Source: an uncultured Collinsella sp.
Lineage (GTDB): Bacteria > Actinomycetota > Coriobacteriia > Coriobacteriales > Coriobacteriaceae
NCBI GenBank assembly: GCA_900556875.1
Contig: USQQ01000004.1
Span: 62,001-126,000 of the forward strand
Length of the DNA stretch: 64,000 nucleotides
Direction of reading: 5' to 3'
Both the position numbers and the translations under genes were made by a program. Positions 28,170-36,600 of this stretch are shown here, piece after piece; the first letter of the stretch is position 1, and every line of letters starts with the position of its first letter. Under the pieces are notes generated by a model. The model ran no database searches. It was not told the DNA's origin and saw only the letters and a program-made list of their open reading frames with translations.

Positions 28170-29081
28170 CTATTTGTTTTCGCAGGCTTGCGCGGGCTGC
28201 GCGGGTTTGTCGCCCGTCACACCCAGCCCATAGCGAAAGCTAATGGCATCGACGGGGCATGCGCCCACGCATTTGCCGCAACGAATGCACTCGGCATGGT
28301 TGGGCGTACGCGTAACGTCCACGTCCATCTGGCACACTTTGGCGCACTTACCGCACGAGACGCATTTGCACTGGTCAACCTGAATCCCCAGCAACGACAC
28401 CTTGTTCATGAGCGCATAAAACGCACCGAGGGGGCAAATCCATTTGCAGAAGGGGCGGTAGAACAGCACGCTCAGCACCGCAACCGCAATGAGGATCGCG
28501 AGCTTCCAGGAAAAGAGCTTTCCCAGCGCGGAGCGGATTCCCGTATTCATGATGGACAGCGGAATCGCGCCCTCGAGCACACCCTGCGGGCAGATGTACT
28601 TGCAAAAGAACGGGTCGCCCATACCCACATCGTTAACCACCAAGACGGGCAGTAGCACCACGGCAAACAGTAGCACGGCATACTTGATGTACGTGAGCGG
28701 CTTGAGCTTTTTCGTGGAGAGCTTTTTGCTGGGAATCTTATGCAGAAGCTCTTGCAGCCATCCAAACGGACACAAAAAGCCGCATACAAAACGTCCCAGT
28801 AGCACGCCGATCAGAATGAGCGTTCCGGTGACGTAATACGAAAAGCTGAACTTAGACGATCCCACCACCGACTGAAACGACCCGATGGGGCACGCACCCG
28901 AGGCCGCTGGACACGAGTAGCAGTTAAGCCCCGGCACGCAGACGGCTTTGCCGGCTCCCTGGTAGATACCGCCCTTGGCAAAGTTAGGCAGGTGAATATT
29001 GGTCGCAAGCGTCGCCGCCGCCTGAATCAATCCGCGGAATCTCGCCAAAAGATGCGATGCAGTGTTTTTTCTTTTATCCAA
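28170..29081 (-). CDS. Polytopic 4Fe-4S membrane protein (NapH/YccM-like)
   Basis: 303 residues from TTG 29081. This start is preferred because GGAG lies about 10 nt upstream, it overlaps the stop of the small CXXC peptide, and it yields MDKRKN; a longer frame to 29159 would overlap that gene. Features: NCYSCPAASGACPIG, CGFLCPFGWLQ, CKYICPQGVLEG, CKWICPLGAFYA (repeated C-P-G membrane motifs) and two C-terminal 4Fe-4S clusters (CKCVSCGKCAKVC, CIRCGKCVGACP). It probably passes electrons across the membrane to the neighbouring thioredoxin lipoprotein. Confidence 0.88.
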   Translation of the reverse strand: MDKRKNTASHLLARFRGLIQAAATLATNIHLPNFAKGGIYQGAGKAVCVPGLNCYSCPAASGACPIGSFQSVVGSSKFSFSYYVTGTLILIGVLLGRFVCGFLCPFGWLQELLHKIPSKKLSTKKLKPLTYIKYAVLLFAVVLLPVLVVNDVGMGDPFFCKYICPQGVLEGAIPLSIMNTGIRSALGKLFSWKLAILIAVAVLSVLFYRPFCKWICPLGAFYALMNKVSLLGIQVDQCKCVSCGKCAKVCQMDVDVTRTPNHAECIRCGKCVGACPVDAISFRYGLGVTGDKPAQPAQACENK

Positions 29082-29220
29082 TTCCGATACACTCCAAGCA
29101 CAGCCTGATTGCCTTGGCCAGCACGGCATCTGCCTCGCCGCGCATAATTCCAAAGCCAACCATGGCTACCCCAACGATCAGCAAAGCCACCTGCGCCACA
29201 GGCTTAATCGCTTTGAACAA
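29074..29220 (-). CDS. CD1871A-type small CXXC membrane peptide
   Basis: 48 residues, TTG 29220 with AAAGGAG 8 nt upstream. FKAIKPVAQVALLIVGVAM forms one helix, then GFGIMRGEADAVLAKAIRLC and the C-terminal signature CLECIGIG. It matches from memory the small family annotated as CD1871A family CXXC motif-containing protein, found beside NapH-like and TlpA-like genes. First gene of the 27173-29220 operon, divergent from the response regulator at 29310. Confidence 0.85.
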   Translation of the reverse strand: MFKAIKPVAQVALLIVGVAMVGFGIMRGEADAVLAKAIRLCLECIGIG

Positions 29221-29309
29221 TCTGACCACTCCTTTCGTTTCGCGACCCATTGGACCATACCGACTATAAAATCCGTGTTAAGCGTGAATGACTATGCAAG
29301 GAGAACGTT

Positions 29310-29984
29310 ATGCGCATCTTGGTCGTCGAGGACGAGCGGGCGCTGTGCGATGCGATCGCACGCAGCCTGCGCAACTTGGCCTATAGCGTCGACTGCTGCT
29401 ACGACGGGCAGCAGGCCCTCGATCTACTCGATGTCGAGACCTTTGATCTTGTCGTGCTCGACCTCAATCTCCCCCATGTCGACGGCATGACCGTGCTCAG
29501 GCAACTCAGGACAACTGATTGTGAGACCAAGGTGCTTGTGCTCTCGGCACGTGGCGAGGTCTCCGACAAGGTAGCGGGGCTCGATGCGGGCGCCAACGAC
29601 TACCTCACCAAGCCGTTCCATCTTGACGAGCTGGCGGCACGTATACGCAGCCTCACGCTCAGGCGCTTTACGCAAAGCGACGTTGTTCTAACCTGTGGAT
29701 TGTTGAGCTTTGACACCAAGGCGCGCCTCGCCTCCGTGGGCGGCGAGACCCTATCCCTCACGCGCAAGGAGACCGGCATCTTGGAATACCTGATGCTTAA
29801 CCAGGGGCGGCCGGTGAGCCAGGAAGAGCTTATCGAGCATGTATGGGACAGCAGCGTCAACAGCTTTAGCAACGCGACCCGCGTGCACATCTCGTCGCTG
29901 CGCAAAAAGCTGCGCGGCGCGTTGGGGCACGACCCCATCCGCAACCGAATCGGCGAAGGCTACGTTATGGAGGACGGCAAATGA
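29310..29984 (+). CDS. OmpR-family response regulator
   Basis: 224 residues, ATG 29310 after AAGGAG. Receiver (RILVVEDERALCDAIARSL, phospho-acceptor D51 in VVLDLNLP, KPFHLDELAARI) and winged helix (SLTRKETGILEYLMLNQGRP, VHISSLRKKLRG, IGEGYVMEDGK). It overlaps the kinase gene by 4 bp (ATGA) and is divergent from the thiol/Fe-S operon, its likely target. Confidence 0.95.
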   Translation: MRILVVEDERALCDAIARSLRNLAYSVDCCYDGQQALDLLDVETFDLVVLDLNLPHVDGMTVLRQLRTTDCETKVLVLSARGEVSDKVAGLDAGANDYLTKPFHLDELAARIRSLTLRRFTQSDVVLTCGLLSFDTKARLASVGGETLSLTRKETGILEYLMLNQGRPVSQEELIEHVWDSSVNSFSNATRVHISSLRKKLRGALGHDPIRNRIGEGYVMEDGK

Positions 29985-31129
29985 AGCGGCTGTCGCTGCA
30001 GTGGCGCATCACGTTGATGACGGCACTGCTGATATGTTCAACCTGCGTACTTATGAATTGCCTGGTTGGCTACTCCGGCATGCGCTACATGGACTCGATC
30101 GGCAATGAACTATCGGCGCACAGCAAGGTGGAGGCGGCCTCGCCCAGCTCATTTGACCCGACAAACAAAGAGCTCGACGACGCGCTGACCATCGTCGTGA
30201 ACGACGCCCAAGAATCGTTTGGCGCGACGAGCTGGTATATAACTGCGGCGGTGACGCTGCTCGGCGGCGTGCTGGCCTACTTTGTGAGCGGACATGCGCT
30301 GCGGCCGTTGCGCTTCTTTGCGACGCAAGTCGAGAGCGTGCGGCCCGACAACCTCGCCGACACAAAAATCAGCGAGGACGTGCCCTCTGAACTCAGGCGC
30401 TGCAGCGCGTCGTTTAACGACATGATTACCCGCCTTGACGAGGGATTTTCCGCACAAAGACAGTTTACGGGCAATGCGGCGCACGAACTGCGCACGCCGC
30501 TTGCGCTCATGCAGGCCCAGGTTGAGCTGTTTTGCGCCGAGCACCCCGACGTCGACGCCGATACAGCGAGCCTGCTCGGGCTGCTGCAGGAGCAGACCGA
30601 GCGAATGACGCACATGACAAAGACCCTGCTCGAGATGAGCGAGCTGCGCAGTGTCCCTTGCAACGATGTGATTGACCTGGCGCCGATGATCGAAGAAGTG
30701 CTCACGGACCTGGCACCCCTTGCCGAGCAAAAAGACATCACGCTTACAAGTGAGGGCGACGCGCAAACGATCGGCAGCGATACGCTAATCTATCGGCTGC
30801 TGTTCAACTTGACCGAAAACGCCATACGCTATAGCGCGCCCAACTCGACCGTGCAAATCAACGCCTGCGCCGAAGGCGACCGCGTGCTGCTACGCGTGCG
30901 CGACCAGGGACCGGGCATTCCCGAGCAATACCAGACGAGCATCTTTCAGCCCTTCTTTCGCGTCGACAAATCGCGCAGCAGGGCATATGGCGGCGTGGGG
31001 CTGGGGCTTGCACTGGTCTGGGAGATTGCCGCACTCCACGGCGGCTCCATCGAGGTCGAAGAGAGCTCGGAGCGCGGAACGACCATGCTCGTGACTCTTC
31101 CCACTCGCGCACTCGGCTCATTAAAATAA
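29981..31129 (+). CDS. Membrane sensor histidine kinase
   Basis: 382 residues. Membrane helix near 10-30, short extracytoplasmic loop (about 35-80), second helix (about 88-107), HAMP-like linker (ALRPLRFFATQVESV), HisKA with AAHELRTPLALMQAQ (H168), HATPase (NLTENAIRYS, RDQGPGIP, GGVGLGLALVWEI). Cognate of the regulator at 29310-29984. The extracytoplasmic loop is too short for a classical ligand-binding domain, so sensing may be within the membrane or by partner protein. Confidence 0.93.
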   Translation: MKRLSLQWRITLMTALLICSTCVLMNCLVGYSGMRYMDSIGNELSAHSKVEAASPSSFDPTNKELDDALTIVVNDAQESFGATSWYITAAVTLLGGVLAYFVSGHALRPLRFFATQVESVRPDNLADTKISEDVPSELRRCSASFNDMITRLDEGFSAQRQFTGNAAHELRTPLALMQAQVELFCAEHPDVDADTASLLGLLQEQTERMTHMTKTLLEMSELRSVPCNDVIDLAPMIEEVLTDLAPLAEQKDITLTSEGDAQTIGSDTLIYRLLFNLTENAIRYSAPNSTVQINACAEGDRVLLRVRDQGPGIPEQYQTSIFQPFFRVDKSRSRAYGGVGLGLALVWEIAALHGGSIEVEESSERGTTMLVTLPTRALGSLK

Positions 31130-31211
31130 CGAACGGGATGGCACGCCGCGTGGCGTACCATCCCGCACATAATATCGAGGATGTGACAAAGGGACTGTCC
31201 CTTTGTCACAT
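31129..31211. repeat. Composite repeat B: terminator-like hairpin plus palindrome copy 5
   Basis: Hairpin 31134-31165 (about 15-bp stem with one mismatch, CGGGATGG...CCATCCCG) begins 4 bp after the kinase stop, then the perfect 31-nt palindrome at 31181-31211 (central T). Same order and spacing as 25161-25243, which shares most of the intervening bases. Confidence 0.85.
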
Positions 31212-31245
31212 CTGCTAGTTCTCGTCGCCTACCAGCTGAGTTAGC

Positions 31246-32226
31246 TTACTCCCACTCGACCGTGCCAACGGGCTTCGGCGTGAGGTCGTAGCAAACGCGG
31301 CAAATACCGGGGACCTCGGCGGTCACGCGAGCGGTAATGCGCTTGAGCAGCGCCCAGTCGAGCTCAGGCACCTCGGCGGTCATGACATCGACGGTGTTGA
31401 TGCAGCGGATGATACAGGGCCAATCGTAGGCGCGCTTGCCCTCGCGCACGCCGGTGGCGCGGAAGTCGGGCACGACGGCAAAATACTGCCAGATGGTCAG
31501 ACCCGCCTTGTCGATCTCCTCGCGCACGATCGCGTCGGCTTCGCGCAGCGCCTCAAGACGGTCGCGGGTGATGACACCAAGGCAGCGGACGCCCAGGCCG
31601 GGACCGGGGAACGGCTGGCGCTCGACCATGTTCTCGGGCAGGCCGAGCTCGCGACCCACGACGCGGACCTCGTCCTTGTACAGCAGTTTGACGGGCTCGC
31701 AGAGCTCAAACTGCAGATCCTCGGGCAGACCGCCCACGTTGTGGTGAGCCTTCACGCCGTCTTGGGACTCAAGAATGTCGGGATAGATGGTGCCCTGGGC
31801 GAGGAAACTGACCTCGTCGCCAACCTTGCGGGCCTCCTCCTCGAACACGCGGATAAACTCGGCACCGATGATCTTGCGCTTGGCCTCGGGCTCCTCGACG
31901 TCCACGAGCTTATCCAGGAAGCGATCGGTCGCGTCCACATAGACCAGGTTAGCGTCCATCTGGTTCTTGAAGACGTCGATGACCTGTTCGCTCTCACCCT
32001 TGCGCATCAGGCCGTGGTTCACATGCACGCAAATGAGCTGCTTGCCGATGGCCTTGATGAGCAGGGCCGCGACAACCGAACTGTCGACGCCGCCGGAAAG
32101 AGCCAGCAGGACCTTCTTGTCGCCGATCTGCTCGCGGATTGCAGCGACCTGCTCATCGATGAACACCTGGGCAAGTTCGGGAGTGGTGATACGCACCATG
32201 TCGTCGGGACGCTTGTTGGGATCCAT
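31246..32226 (-). CDS. guaA: GMP synthase ATP-pyrophosphatase subunit without glutamine amidotransferase domain
   Basis: 326 residues, ATG 32226 with AAGGAG upstream. PP-loop [16 protein letters not shown], then the GuaA dimerisation domain with [20 protein letters not shown] and the invariant end [17 protein letters not shown]. Standard bacterial GuaA has a 190-residue class I amidotransferase in front; this one starts at the equivalent of the synthetase domain with its own ribosome-binding site, like archaeal two-subunit enzymes. It aminates XMP to GMP with ammonia or with a separate glutaminase subunit, which is not in this window. Confidence 0.9.
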   Translation of the reverse strand: MDPNKRPDDMVRITTPELAQVFIDEQVAAIREQIGDKKVLLALSGGVDSSVVAALLIKAIGKQLICVHVNHGLMRKGESEQVIDVFKNQMDANLVYVDATDRFLDKLVDVEEPEAKRKIIGAEFIRVFEEEARKVGDEVSFLAQGTIYPDILESQDGVKAHHNVGGLPEDLQFELCEPVKLLYKDEVRVVGRELGLPENMVERQPFPGPGLGVRCLGVITRDRLEALREADAIVREEIDKAGLTIWQYFAVVPDFRATGVREGKRAYDWPCIIRCINTVDVMTAEVPELDWALLKRITARVTAEVPGICRVCYDLTPKPVGTVEWE

Positions 32227-32365
32227 GCAGAGCTCCTTCTCGGTTCGATGGAAATGCGCCGCGCGTATGCAGACGCACCGTCATATGACCTCATTATATG
32301 CAGAACGAGATACGTTTCCCATCGCTGCGACAGAGCTTTTTGCAGGGGCGGCAGTTTTTCTATAT

Positions 32366-32400
32366 CCCAAGGTCAGCTAGACTTCGGTAGCCACCTTGGG
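32366..32400. other. Hairpin in the guaA/LuxR divergent gap
   Basis: The 297-bp gap 32227-32523 contains an 8-bp stem CCCAAGGT/ACCTTGGG with an inner GCTA/TAGC pairing, oriented between the two divergent starts. A GMP- or purine-responsive leader for guaA is conceivable, but no known riboswitch consensus was recognised. The rest of the gap shows nothing assignable. Confidence 0.35.
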
Positions 32401-32523
32401 AGCATCGCCAATAGACTCTTCCTTTATACGTTCGGCACAATCGTAGGCGATACCCACAAATTCCAGTCCCGAGCAACAAGAGTACAATTGCTGCTAGTGT
32501 TGCCAGCTGTTGGGAGATGGAAG

Positions 32524-33528
32524 ATGGACTGCGATGGCTACCCATGCGTTCCCATGCCGTTGATGTGCACCGCCTTTGTGCCGGGGCAGATTGACGCTGC
32601 GGTTGCAGGCATTTCCGACCCCGATTCACGCGCCATCGCCACGGCAGAAGCGCTGTACTTTCGCGGACAGGCCGCACTCGCCGCCAAGACGGCGCACCCC
32701 TATCTTGACGTCACCGATCCCGCGCTGCGCTATTCCGCATGCTTTATCTGCGGATACGCCAGTCTGTCGCTCAACCGTATCGCCGACGCCCGCCGGTGCC
32801 TTGCGGGCATCCTCGATACGCCGGCCGACGAGGAATCGCCCGCCGTCCACGCCACGCATATCCTGTTCGCCTCGGCCGCGAGCGTCCTGCTGCACTTGCC
32901 TTCCCCGTATTCTGCCGAAGAGTTTTATCCACTTGCGGCGCACCTACCCGAAGGCCTGCGACTGTTCGCCAGCTACGTGATGGCGCACGCCTTGTATCTG
33001 CGCGGCGAATACGGCCGCAGCCTGGGCATGGCGGAAAACGCCCTAATTATGAAACAGGGAAGCTATCCCATCTCTGAACTGTTCCTGCACCTGGCAGCTT
33101 CCATGGCATGCATGAGCCTCAAGGACATCGACGCCGCAAAAGCGCATTTTGGAGCCGCTTGGGACATTGCGCGCCCCGACGGCCTTATCGAGCTCATTGG
33201 CGAGCACCACGGCCTTTTGCAGGGGCTCATCGAGGCATGCCTAAAAACGCAATACCCTGACGACTTCGCACGCATCATCGAGATCACGTACCGCTTCAGC
33301 TACGGCTGGCGGCGCATCCACAACCCCGATTCGGGCGAGGACGTTGCCGACGATTTAACGACCACAGAGTTCACCATGGCCATGCTCGCCTGCCGCGGAT
33401 GGACCAACGCTGAAATCGCACGCCATATGGGAGTATCGCCGGGCACCGTCAAAAACCGCCTATCCGGCGTATACGCAAAGCTTGGCATCGGCACACGCGC
33501 CGAGCTGGTCGCGCACATGTTGCGTTAG
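32524..33528 (+). CDS. LuxR-type HTH regulator with TPR-like N-terminal domain
   Basis: 334 residues from ATG 32524 with GGGAG 7 nt upstream; an open frame continues upstream but overlaps guaA and has no start signal. About 260 residues of helical repeats (FRGQAALAAKTAHPYL, LRLFASYVMAHALYLRGEY, ASMACMSLKDIDAAKAHF) precede a LuxR/GerE HTH (TEFTMAMLACRGWTNAEIAR, GVSPGTVKNRLSGVYAKLGI). Orphan LuxR-type regulators beside a large exported protein are frequent in Coriobacteriia, so it probably controls 33684-38051. Confidence 0.85.
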   Translation: MDCDGYPCVPMPLMCTAFVPGQIDAAVAGISDPDSRAIATAEALYFRGQAALAAKTAHPYLDVTDPALRYSACFICGYASLSLNRIADARRCLAGILDTPADEESPAVHATHILFASAASVLLHLPSPYSAEEFYPLAAHLPEGLRLFASYVMAHALYLRGEYGRSLGMAENALIMKQGSYPISELFLHLAASMACMSLKDIDAAKAHFGAAWDIARPDGLIELIGEHHGLLQGLIEACLKTQYPDDFARIIEITYRFSYGWRRIHNPDSGEDVADDLTTTEFTMAMLACRGWTNAEIARHMGVSPGTVKNRLSGVYAKLGIGTRAELVAHMLR

Positions 33529-33683
33529 CGACCGGGCTGCCAAGCGCATCGAACGCGTTCCGGAACCCGGCGCTTCGCTCGATCAATTTGGACATTTTGA
33601 CCCTTGAACGGCACTACCGCCACGAAGCGTCTTCTCGCAAAATTGGATTATTTCCACCGATATTTGCGGGATGGGAGCCCAAG

Positions 33684-36600
33684 ATGCTTGATCGCCGTTC
33701 GTTACTTGTTGCCGGAGCGTCCTCACTAGCGAGCATCATGTTGCCTCGCGTGCCGGGAAGCGAAAATGCCTTCCTGCTGCCGTTCGCGCCCACCGCGGCC
33801 TATGCCGACGAAAAAGACCCCTTCAGGGTGCTCGTTCTCTCGCGCACCATGTTTGGTGTGGTCGTGGTCGACGTCGCCAACAAGAATATGCCCATCAAGG
33901 GAGCGCAGGTCACGCTCACGTCGCGCTACGCCGCAGGCGAGCAGCTCGCCGCCACGACCGATGACGAAGGCACCGCCATCTTTGAGATTGCCTCGCTTTC
34001 GGAAGGCTACGTAGACGAGGCAAAGCTCCTTGACGCGTACGACTTTAACGGCGGCATCTCCATTAGCATGGCGGGCTACCGCGATGTCGAGATTCCCCTT
34101 GCGCGTATCCAGGGCGGCACCGCCATAACCGCGCCCACGCGTCCGCTTTCCGACGGCGAGCCGTACTTCCGCCAGCTCACATTCGACGAATGGGACATCC
34201 AGTACGCTGAAGCCACGTTCATGGCATTGCCGAAGGACGACACGGCAAACGAGCAGCCCGATACGCACGCATTTACCGTGCAGGCTCATCTGCCGCAGGG
34301 CGGGCAGGCAACATTGCATATCAATAAAGTGATGCCCGCTGCGGGCAGCTCAACCGAAACCGTCACGCAGATTGGTCAGATCAAGGCCAGCGCATCGAGC
34401 GCGGATAATCTGGCGACGTTCACACTCGAAGACAAGTTCCTCGATGCAGCGTCGAGCCTTCTGGAAGAAGGATGCAAGCTGCGCTTTGTCCTCGACTACC
34501 AGGACAAAACCTACACGCTCTCCTCCCCCATGGCCGTTGTTACCGCGCCGGCGGCAAAGGCGGAATCCGGATCGACCACTATCGTCCCCACCACTATGGA
34601 CCAAGAGATCACTCCGTTTGATTTCCCCGCATCGTTTCCCGGCATCGGTGGTAATAAGTTCACGTGCTGGATGCCCTCGTTCCCCATTCTGTTCGATTTC
34701 TCGTTTGCCGGGTACGTACTGTTTGGCGGAGGATACAAACCAGCCAGCTATATGAACGATTCGGGCAACCCTGATCCGGAATACTGGAAGAAATCGCCGC
34801 GTGAGTCGGGCGCCAAGCAGGCAAACCGCTACCTCGACGAGATGGAGGGGAAGTGGAATCAGTACAAAAGTATGAGTGCCGGTTCGGGCACCGATCCAAG
34901 AAACACCAAGCTCCTTCGCCACCATTGCACGCCGCTGTTCACGATGGATATCGCCACACAGCTGTACGGCTCGCTCGCCTACGATTGGGTGGGCAAAACC
35001 TGGGGTAACAACAACGACCCTGCATACGGCAATATTAAGGCCCTCTTCCAGGTAAGAACTGACCTCAATTGGACCGAGCAGTTTACCCTAGGACCGGTGC
35101 CATTTTTCCTAAACGTCAACCCTTGGGTGCTGGCGAAGCTGGCGCTCGCTGTGGGTGCCCACACGCACGGCAGCGGCGCGGCGTTTTTCAAGAACATTTC
35201 GCTCGACTATTCCAACACGTCGGGCTCGTTCACCATCCAGATCGGACTTGCCGTCACCTTTGGAGCCGGCGTTGCAGGCGTCGCTTCGTCTGCCGTGCGC
35301 GGTGCCGCATCCCTCACGCTGTTCATTGGGTACGAGAAGGCAGATGGACACCAGCTTCCGCGGCTGCGCGTGGGTGCAGACGTCGATGTCGATGTGATAC
35401 TCCAGTTCGTAATGTTCAAGTGGACCACCAAGGCTTGGTCGGGGTCGTGGCCCACACTCATCGATTCGTGGAATATGTCGGTGAACAATGACGACCGGTA
35501 TGTGCCCCAACGCTCTGAGCTGGCATTGGGTGGAGATACGCCTTACACGCTGGATGCCTGCTTCGGCACGCCCGGCAACACCGAGGCAGGTGGTGTGCCG
35601 CAGTTTATCGCGTCGGCCACCATCGTCACCAATTCCGAGCTGCTCGCACGCGCCGAGGTTGCAGCCGCCGCGATAAACGTCGCGCCTGTCGTGCGCGATT
35701 GGGATCAAGCGGTCACGCGCATTGAGCTCGAGGCGGATGCAGAAAGCGACGACACGGGACAGGTCGAACATTTCGTCCATGCGCTGATGGAGAACGACGA
35801 AAATGCCGCACCGATGTATGAGTACACCTACATCGGTCAGTCAACGAACGCCGTTGCGGACCCGAACGCCAATTCTGCCAGCGTGTCGGAGGACGAGCGT
35901 GGCGGCATAAAACCCTCGAGCGACAACGTGCTGTTTTCCGGCGTGCTCAGCGAAGCCCACATGAAGCTAACGATGATTGCCGGCGTAGAATGCCTGTTCC
36001 GTATCGCCTCGGTGCGCTACGGCGACAATGGCCGCTCGCGCCTGGTGGTGCACACAAAGGCAAACGGCACGTGGTCCGCTCCCACGCCCGTGGACTTTCC
36101 CCTTGGGTTTGGCGAGGGCGACGTGGAGCGCGACGGCATATTCGATTACGACTTCGACGTGGTGGAATATACGGACGGAAGAGGAAACCAGGACGCCTAC
36201 GTGCTGCTGGTCTCGGGCGAGCGCCCCGCCGGCGACAACACCCTTTTCGATACGGCAAGCACAGCCGGCATACTGTCCGTTGTGCGCCTGCGCATAAGCA
36301 ACGACGGAGTTCGCGTGATATCGCACACGTCGTGGCGCAGCATCTCGCGCGGCCGCCTTCAGGAGGATGGCTACCATTGCCTGCAGTGCCCGCGCATCAC
36401 GGTAGGCAAGACGCTGGTCGACGGACGCCTGTCGGGCGCCTACCTCCACCGCCGCGGAACCACCGCAGAGAAGGCGCTCGGCAGCGAGGCCGAGGTTGCG
36501 CTGGAATGCTTTACCCTGTGGTCGGATGATTTGGGCGACAGCCTGACGTTCCGCCAAGTTCTTCGCTTTCCGCAAGCACCGTCGAGTATCGAGCTGGGCG

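Noticed and set aside
31741..32523. Upstream extension of the LuxR-type gene to 31741
   Set aside because: It overlaps guaA on the other strand and has no ribosome-binding site; the HTH protein starts convincingly at 32524.
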